NCBI GenBank assembly: GCA_002293245.1
Contig: DBCV01000024.1
Span: 1 to 8,331 of the forward strand
From: Candidatus Saccharibacteria bacterium UBA949
GTDB taxonomy: Bacteria; Patescibacteriota; Saccharimonadia; Saccharimonadales; Saccharimonadaceae
Direction of reading: 5' to 3'
DNA: 8,331 nt
Numbering within the stretch: position 1 is the stretch's first letter; the number at the start of each line of letters is the position of its first letter. Shown piece by piece: positions 5,006-8,331 of this stretch. The translations under genes were made by a program, and so were the position numbers. The notes beneath the pieces are model-generated. The model was not told where the DNA came from. It was given only the letters and a program-made list of their open reading frames with translations, and ran no database searches.

Positions 5006-5626
5006 TACGTCACACGGGATTTCAGATATTTCATCGACTAACCCTCTATCGAGGAGCTTGCAGAAGAAATCGTAAGCAATGTGTTTCTTTTTTGAGTATT
5101 TTGGGAGCTTCAGGGCTTGTCTACTTGCGTCCGTAAACCCCCTACATTCATTGTACTTCTTCACTAGCTCTTGAAGCTTCGTGTCGTAGTCTGCTACCTT
5201 AATCTTTATCGCCTCAGCAAAGCCAATAAAATGAAGTAGGACAAAAAAATCAAATTTCGGGCGATTAACGACTAACCTGTACCCAGTCTTCTCGGCCGCG
5301 TCTCTAAGCCAACCTATATCTACGCAATCTTTATGCATCTTGTCGTAATCACAGATTATCCACTTCTCTATTTTATCCTCGTTTTCGTCGACCAGACTTA
5401 GGATGTCCGGGTTGAGGGGATCCGGATGGTACTTAGCATATTCAATAGCCTCGTCGGCCTTTTCGAAGATCTTCTTGTGTCCCGCGTTCCCGCCGAGCGG
5501 GACAGGAACGATCTGAAGACCCACATTATCTAATTGAGCAACGCTACCCGAAAAAACAGTCTTTAGCGCTCGAATATAGGCTGGTTCGCTATTATCTCCT
5601 TCGGTACATATTGCGATAACCAACAT
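4976..5626 (-). CDS. RloB-like / AbiLii-like TOPRIM-type defence effector
   Basis: The 216-residue protein has the RloB-family pattern. A first strand ends in CTEGDNSEPAYI (Glu9 as the likely metal ligand), followed by a GGNAGHKK segment. The strand WIICDYDKMHKD carries Asp93-x-Asp95, and NRPKFDFFVLLHF (121-133) corresponds to the family's N-P-x-F-E-x-W-L-L-L-H-F motif. The Glu9 and DxD layout resembles TOPRIM metal-binding nucleases. RloB-family proteins (AbiLii) pair with an AAA ATPase in abortive phage defence. The start overlaps that logic: the ATG follows the ATPase stop by one base. Odd points are Asp126 and Phe127 where the family usually has Glu and often Trp two residues on. The molecular target is not known from sequence. 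Confidence 0.75.
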   Translation of the reverse strand: MLVIAICTEGDNSEPAYIRALKTVFSGSVAQLDNVGLQIVPVPLGGNAGHKKIFEKADEAIEYAKYHPDPLNPDILSLVDENEDKIEKWIICDYDKMHKDCVDIGWLRDAAEKTGYRLVVNRPKFDFFVLLHFIGFAEAIKIKVADYDTKLQELVKKYNECRGFTDASRQALKLPKYSKKKHIAYDFFCKLLDRGLVDEISEIPCDVSASNYSEMP

Positions 5627-5627
5627 G

Positions 5628-6821
5628 CTAATCCCACCCTATGTTTGGAAGCGATCCGAAAAAGCCGGCATCGTATTTTTTCTCGAAACTTGCTTCGGTC
5701 GAGCGCACGCCCTTCATCTCCCCTATCACAGTTGCTTCTTGATGATTTTTCCCAAGAAGATAGATATTGTTCTTGCCGATATAATTCATCAGAAACTTAC
5801 TATGCGTATTGATAATGAGCTGCGCTTTGCCCTTATTCCCTTTGAGCGAGTTGAATAGGCTAACGATAAAAAGACATTCTTTGGGGTGAAGATTTACTTC
5901 AAATTCGTCAATGTACAGTACTCGTCCCTTCTCGATAGTGTCGATAAGGGGGAAAGCAAGCTCGAACATCCGATTTGTACCGGTAGATTCTTGGCCACCC
6001 GGACCCATAGAGAATGGCATAGCAGCTACTACCCTGCCCTCAAGGTTGCGTACGGCATGGACGGTAGTTATCTTATACTTATGTCCGCTCTGTTGCATTT
6101 CTTTCACTACCTCGTCTCTGAAAGGCGAGTTTTTGAAGTCTTCGCCGGATATGCTGGCTCTCTCTACGGAGATATCCTGAATATAGAGGTCGGCTCGTTT
6201 AAGATAGCTCAATACCTTTTCTTTTACCTCCTGATTCTCTATTACCTTGTCTGCAGTGATATTAATCGGCTGCTGCCCAGCTAGGAGTTGGAAAGATTTT
6301 AGCCAGCCAAAAATCTCTTCAGCGATCTTATTATTTGTTTCGAAAGCCCGGGTCAAGACAAGCGCGTCGTCGCGAGTCTCTCTCAATAAAACTCTGGTGA
6401 ACTTGAATTCTTTGAAGCGATCCTTAGGTATGGATTTTCTACTGAAGATGGTTTTATATAGAGCACCCCCTCCGAGCTCTTTTCGTTGCAGCTTCTCGTC
6501 TTCTACCTGGCCACCATAGACAGAGAACTGATATGAGAACGCATATTTGTCATTCTTGAATTCAGCGCTAAATACGGTGGGCTCCTTCCTGCCCGTTTCG
6601 TTCAAAAGAAATTGCTCGCCACCAAGTACCTTGCCCTCATGGAATCGGGTGGAGTAAAGGATAAAGTTACGGTAGAACACCATGGCCTTAAACAGGTTAG
6701 ATTTACCAGAGCCGTTCGGACCAAAGATAGCAGTAACGTTTTTGTCGTCTTCGTTAAAGCTTATCTTTTGCTCCTCATAAAACGAACGGTAATTCCTCAC
6801 ACTAAAACTTAGCAGTCTCAT
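5628..6821 (-). CDS. AAA15/21-type ABC-like ATPase (RloA/AbiLi-like) of a defence operon
   Basis: The 397-residue protein is an SMC/OLD-like ATPase. The N-terminus LLSFSVRNYRSFYEEQ is the typical first strand and FxNYRSF motif. Walker A GPNGSGKSN is at 34-42, and the ABC-type signature ESTGTNR is around 278-284. Walker B VLYIDEFE has Asp305-Glu306, followed by VNLHP, and the H-loop NTHSK carries His340. The C-terminus (KKYDAGFFGSLPNIGWD) resembles the Y-x-x-G-R-F-G-A-x-P-x-I tail of ATPases paired with RloB. In such systems the ATPase is thought to sense infection and license the partner nuclease. Its ATG has a GGAA-rich ribosome site (AAGGA, about 5 nt upstream). It is first in an operon, with the rloB-like gene one base downstream. 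No restriction-modification gene is visible nearby. Confidence 0.82.
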   Translation of the reverse strand: MRLLSFSVRNYRSFYEEQKISFNEDDKNVTAIFGPNGSGKSNLFKAMVFYRNFILYSTRFHEGKVLGGEQFLLNETGRKEPTVFSAEFKNDKYAFSYQFSVYGGQVEDEKLQRKELGGGALYKTIFSRKSIPKDRFKEFKFTRVLLRETRDDALVLTRAFETNNKIAEEIFGWLKSFQLLAGQQPINITADKVIENQEVKEKVLSYLKRADLYIQDISVERASISGEDFKNSPFRDEVVKEMQQSGHKYKITTVHAVRNLEGRVVAAMPFSMGPGGQESTGTNRMFELAFPLIDTIEKGRVLYIDEFEVNLHPKECLFIVSLFNSLKGNKGKAQLIINTHSKFLMNYIGKNNIYLLGKNHQEATVIGEMKGVRSTEASFEKKYDAGFFGSLPNIGWD

Positions 6822-6859
6822 TCTCTTCCTTTCCGCTTAAGATGATTGCCATTAAGCGT

Positions 6860-6888
6860 ATTCTAGCACGGATTCGCTCCAAAGACAA
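6860..6888 (-). promoter_or_regulatory. Promoter of the RloAB/AbiL-like operon
   Basis: TTGTCT (6883-6888), a 17-bp spacer and TAGAAT (6860-6865) preceded by TGC make a good extended -10 promoter. Transcription should start near 6853, leaving a leader of about 32 nt with a normal ribosome site. Confidence 0.65.
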
Positions 6889-6889
6889 T

Positions 6890-6926
6890 ACTTTTTGCGT
6901 ATTTTGTACACTTTTTGCGTATTTTG
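6890..6926 (-). repeat. Two 17-bp direct repeats abutting the defence promoter
   Basis: ACTTTTTGCGTATTTTG (plus strand) occurs at 6890-6906 and 6910-6926, exactly 20 bp apart, starting one base upstream of the -35. On the transcribed side each reads as A-tract, ACGC, A-tract. Spacing of about two helical turns puts both sites on one DNA face. This suits paired regulator sites or phased A-tracts acting like an UP element. Confidence 0.7.
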
Positions 6927-7042
6927 GCGCAGTTTTTCCAAGAATAGCCCTGGCTGGAGGTTAAGTTGTGTCAGATTCGCAGGTCATGATGTCTTTCCTC
7001 TTTTGCAACTATACTGGCAGTCTTCCCTTTCAATAGGGGCTG

Positions 7043-7051
7043 TGCTATAAT
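7043..7051 (+). promoter_or_regulatory. Extended -10 promoter of the four-TM protein gene
   Basis: TGC-TATAAT is a perfect extended -10. The -35 position is poor (TTCCCT at 7023-7028). The leader would be about 30 nt and includes AGGAG at 7077-7081. Confidence 0.6.
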
Positions 7052-7086
7052 GAGGGAAATAATAAAGCTTAAGGATAGGAGCGAGA

Positions 7087-7716
7087 ATGGACAAGACTGA
7101 GGACAAAATCGAAAAAGTGGAAGAAAAAATGAATTTGGAGCGCGAAGCGAGCGAAAGCAGGTCTGGAGCTGATGCAAGATATGTAGTGCATGAACAGTCG
7201 TTGCGCGGATTGCATGGCGCGTTGGTGTTCTTTATGATTTGTTTTGCGCTGATGGGCATGAGTTATATTATTGCGTTTTTCGGGGCGATGGCTGGCAATA
7301 ATACTGCCAACACAATTAACGATTATTATGTTCACTCTGCCGCAAGCGGCACGTCTGCTACAGCGGTGGTCACGTATATCTTTACGCCGATTCTGGCAAT
7401 TGCCGCAATCGCAACCACGGTTTTGATTGCGATGGAAAAGAGGATGGCAAAATTGGCTGCTTGGATAACTCTGGGGGTTTCGTTTATCTATACTACTATT
7501 ACTGCGATTGTCGCTTATATCGAAGTTAAGGATGCGGCTTGCACTGGTGTGAGTTCTTACTACGCGATGACTCATTCGTCTTGTTCGAGCACTGCGGATG
7601 CTACGGCTTTGCCGATTTTGATTGGTGGGATTCTGGTTTCGCTAGTTGGCCACGGCTTGATTGCCCTGTACTTCCACTTGAGCAAGCGGGTCAAACAAAC
7701 GCTTGTTAAGAAATAG
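7087..7716 (+). CDS. Four-helix membrane protein with charged helical N-terminus
   Basis: The 209-residue protein is not recognised from sequence alone. Residues 1-40 are highly charged (K/E/D/R-rich) and probably helical or coiled coil. Four membrane segments follow at about 43-67, 93-116, 122-145 and 175-197, with a basic tail (SKRVKQTLVKK). Positive charges place both ends in the cytoplasm. The loops between helices 1-2 and 3-4 are external and Ser/Thr/Asn-rich; the second holds Cys152 and Cys166, which could form a disulfide. AGGAG (7077-7081) is 5 nt before the ATG. It is a single-gene unit converging on a DUF4868-like gene. Size and helix number match KwaA of the Kiwa defence system, but that is only a resemblance; it could equally be a lineage-specific membrane protein. 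Confidence 0.8.
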   Translation: MDKTEDKIEKVEEKMNLEREASESRSGADARYVVHEQSLRGLHGALVFFMICFALMGMSYIIAFFGAMAGNNTANTINDYYVHSAASGTSATAVVTYIFTPILAIAAIATTVLIAMEKRMAKLAAWITLGVSFIYTTITAIVAYIEVKDAACTGVSSYYAMTHSSCSSTADATALPILIGGILVSLVGHGLIALYFHLSKRVKQTLVKK

Positions 7717-7780
7717 CTTGCACTCTGCGCGGGTGCGTGCTTATGCTGGGGGGACTGTCGCGGAACCCATGCAGTAGAAA

Positions 7781-7805
7781 CGCCGGCTCAGTCGATGAGT
7801 CGGCG
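7781..7805. terminator. Hairpin between convergent genes, possible bidirectional terminator
   Basis: CGCCGGCTC and GAGTCGGCG pair over 9 bp (one G-U) around a 7-nt loop. Short T runs follow on both strands (CTTTG on plus, TTTCT on minus). The tracts are weak, so it may only partly terminate. Confidence 0.45.
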
Positions 7806-7842
7806 CTTTGCTTGGAGCTTGGTGACAACTCAAGTAGCGCGC

Positions 7843-8331
7843 TTAGCCCCGGGGCGGTTCGCCAGTTGCGCCGTCGTCTTGGATGAGTTTTTTGGATTTG
7901 ATTTCGTAGCGTTTGCCGGTGACGCTGGAGACCATGTAGTCTTCGCTGAGCAGGTTGACAAACATGCCGAGGTCGCGGTCGTCCATGATGATGATGGCGC
8001 CTTTTTCGTCGGTCATCAGCTCTAGGTTCATTTCGTCGGCGTATTCGAGCAGTTTTTCTTGAGCGATTTCGCCCACGGCCACGTCTTGGAGTTTTTCGAT
8101 GAGGGGTTTTTTGTCCAGTAGTAGCTTTTCGAGTGTTAGGCCTTCCGGAAAGCTGAGTTGGTATTTTTCGGTGATTTCTTTGGCTTTGCTTTCGGCTAGT
8201 GCCGCAGATTGGTGGTCGTATTGGAAGAGTTTTTCGAACTTGCCCTGATCGAAGGCCACGATGGTTCCGTCGGCGATTAGGACCTGGTTGTCGGCCGGGA
8301 TTTTGATACCCACGTCGGCAGAGAACGGCTC
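7843..8331 (-). CDS. C-terminal part of a DUF4868 (KwaB-like) protein, 5' end outside window
   Basis: The frame is open to the window edge, giving 162 residues and a stop. A GTG at 8313 is internal, since the frame continues upstream (EPFSAD). The visible part has GTIVAFDQGKFEKLFQYDH followed by a helical region. Next comes a strand-rich segment with LELMTDEKGAIIIMDDRD, then LLSEDYMVSSVTGKRYEIKSKK. This pattern resembles the C-terminal half of DUF4868 proteins, whose best-known member is KwaB of Kiwa anti-phage defence, where it acts at the membrane with the four-TM protein KwaA. I base this on recalled family pattern, so it needs an HMM check. No catalytic motif is evident. The tail is polar and proline-containing (DDGATGEPPRG). 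Confidence 0.6.
   Translation of the reverse strand, partial: EPFSADVGIKIPADNQVLIADGTIVAFDQGKFEKLFQYDHQSAALAESKAKEITEKYQLSFPEGLTLEKLLLDKKPLIEKLQDVAVGEIAQEKLLEYADEMNLELMTDEKGAIIIMDDRDLGMFVNLLSEDYMVSSVTGKRYEIKSKKLIQDDGATGEPPRG

Noticed and set aside
5886..6812. Several plus-strand frames of 66-132 codons
   Set aside because: All are antisense to the ATPase gene, which has a full set of nucleotide-binding motifs.
7069..7575. Minus-strand frame of 168 codons
   Set aside because: It is antisense to the four-TM gene, which has a perfect extended -10, AGGAG and a sensible membrane topology.

Overview
The window looks chromosomal and bacterial. It most resembles a Patescibacteria/CPR genome, possibly Saccharibacteria. 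Reasons: a compact division-and-wall (dcw) cluster in the order rsmH-ftsL-ftsI, several promoters with an extended -10 (TGn before a TATAAT-like box), two core genes with almost no 5' leader, and a DUF4868-like protein. All recognised genes read with the standard code; no in-frame TGA needs recoding. The lineage is an inference, not proven.

Layout. Positions 1-3734 hold the dcw cluster on the minus strand: rsmH (3694-2816), a possible 21-residue basic peptide (2786-2721), an ftsL-like gene (2624-2250), and ftsI, a class B penicillin-binding protein cut by the left edge (1308-1). A complete toxin-antitoxin cassette sits between ftsL and ftsI: an AbrB/MazE-type antitoxin and a PIN-domain toxin, with its own promoter region built from a duplicated 20-bp element. 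Positions 3735-4890 are a gene-poor, repeat-rich island. It holds a good minus-strand promoter feeding a roughly 360-nt structured leader or ncRNA upstream of rsmH, a 172-nt foldback repeat with further diverged copies, paired DnaA-box-like sites, and a possible small membrane peptide gene (4892-5005, plus).

Positions 4976-6926 carry a two-gene minus-strand operon. An AAA15/21-type ABC-like ATPase (RloA/AbiLi-like) is followed one base later by an RloB/AbiLii-like TOPRIM-type protein. This is the layout of an AbiL/RloAB abortive-infection module. Its promoter is directly abutted upstream by two 17-bp repeats spaced 20 bp apart. From 7043 a plus-strand gene encodes a four-helix membrane protein with a charged helical N-terminus. 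It converges across a hairpin on the 3' end of a DUF4868-like gene cut by the right edge. A four-TM protein next to a DUF4868 protein recalls the Kiwa system (KwaA/KwaB), though the genes converge instead of forming an operon.

Together this is a core division cluster with accessory selfish and defence genes inserted in and beside it: TA, AbiL-like, and possibly Kiwa-like.
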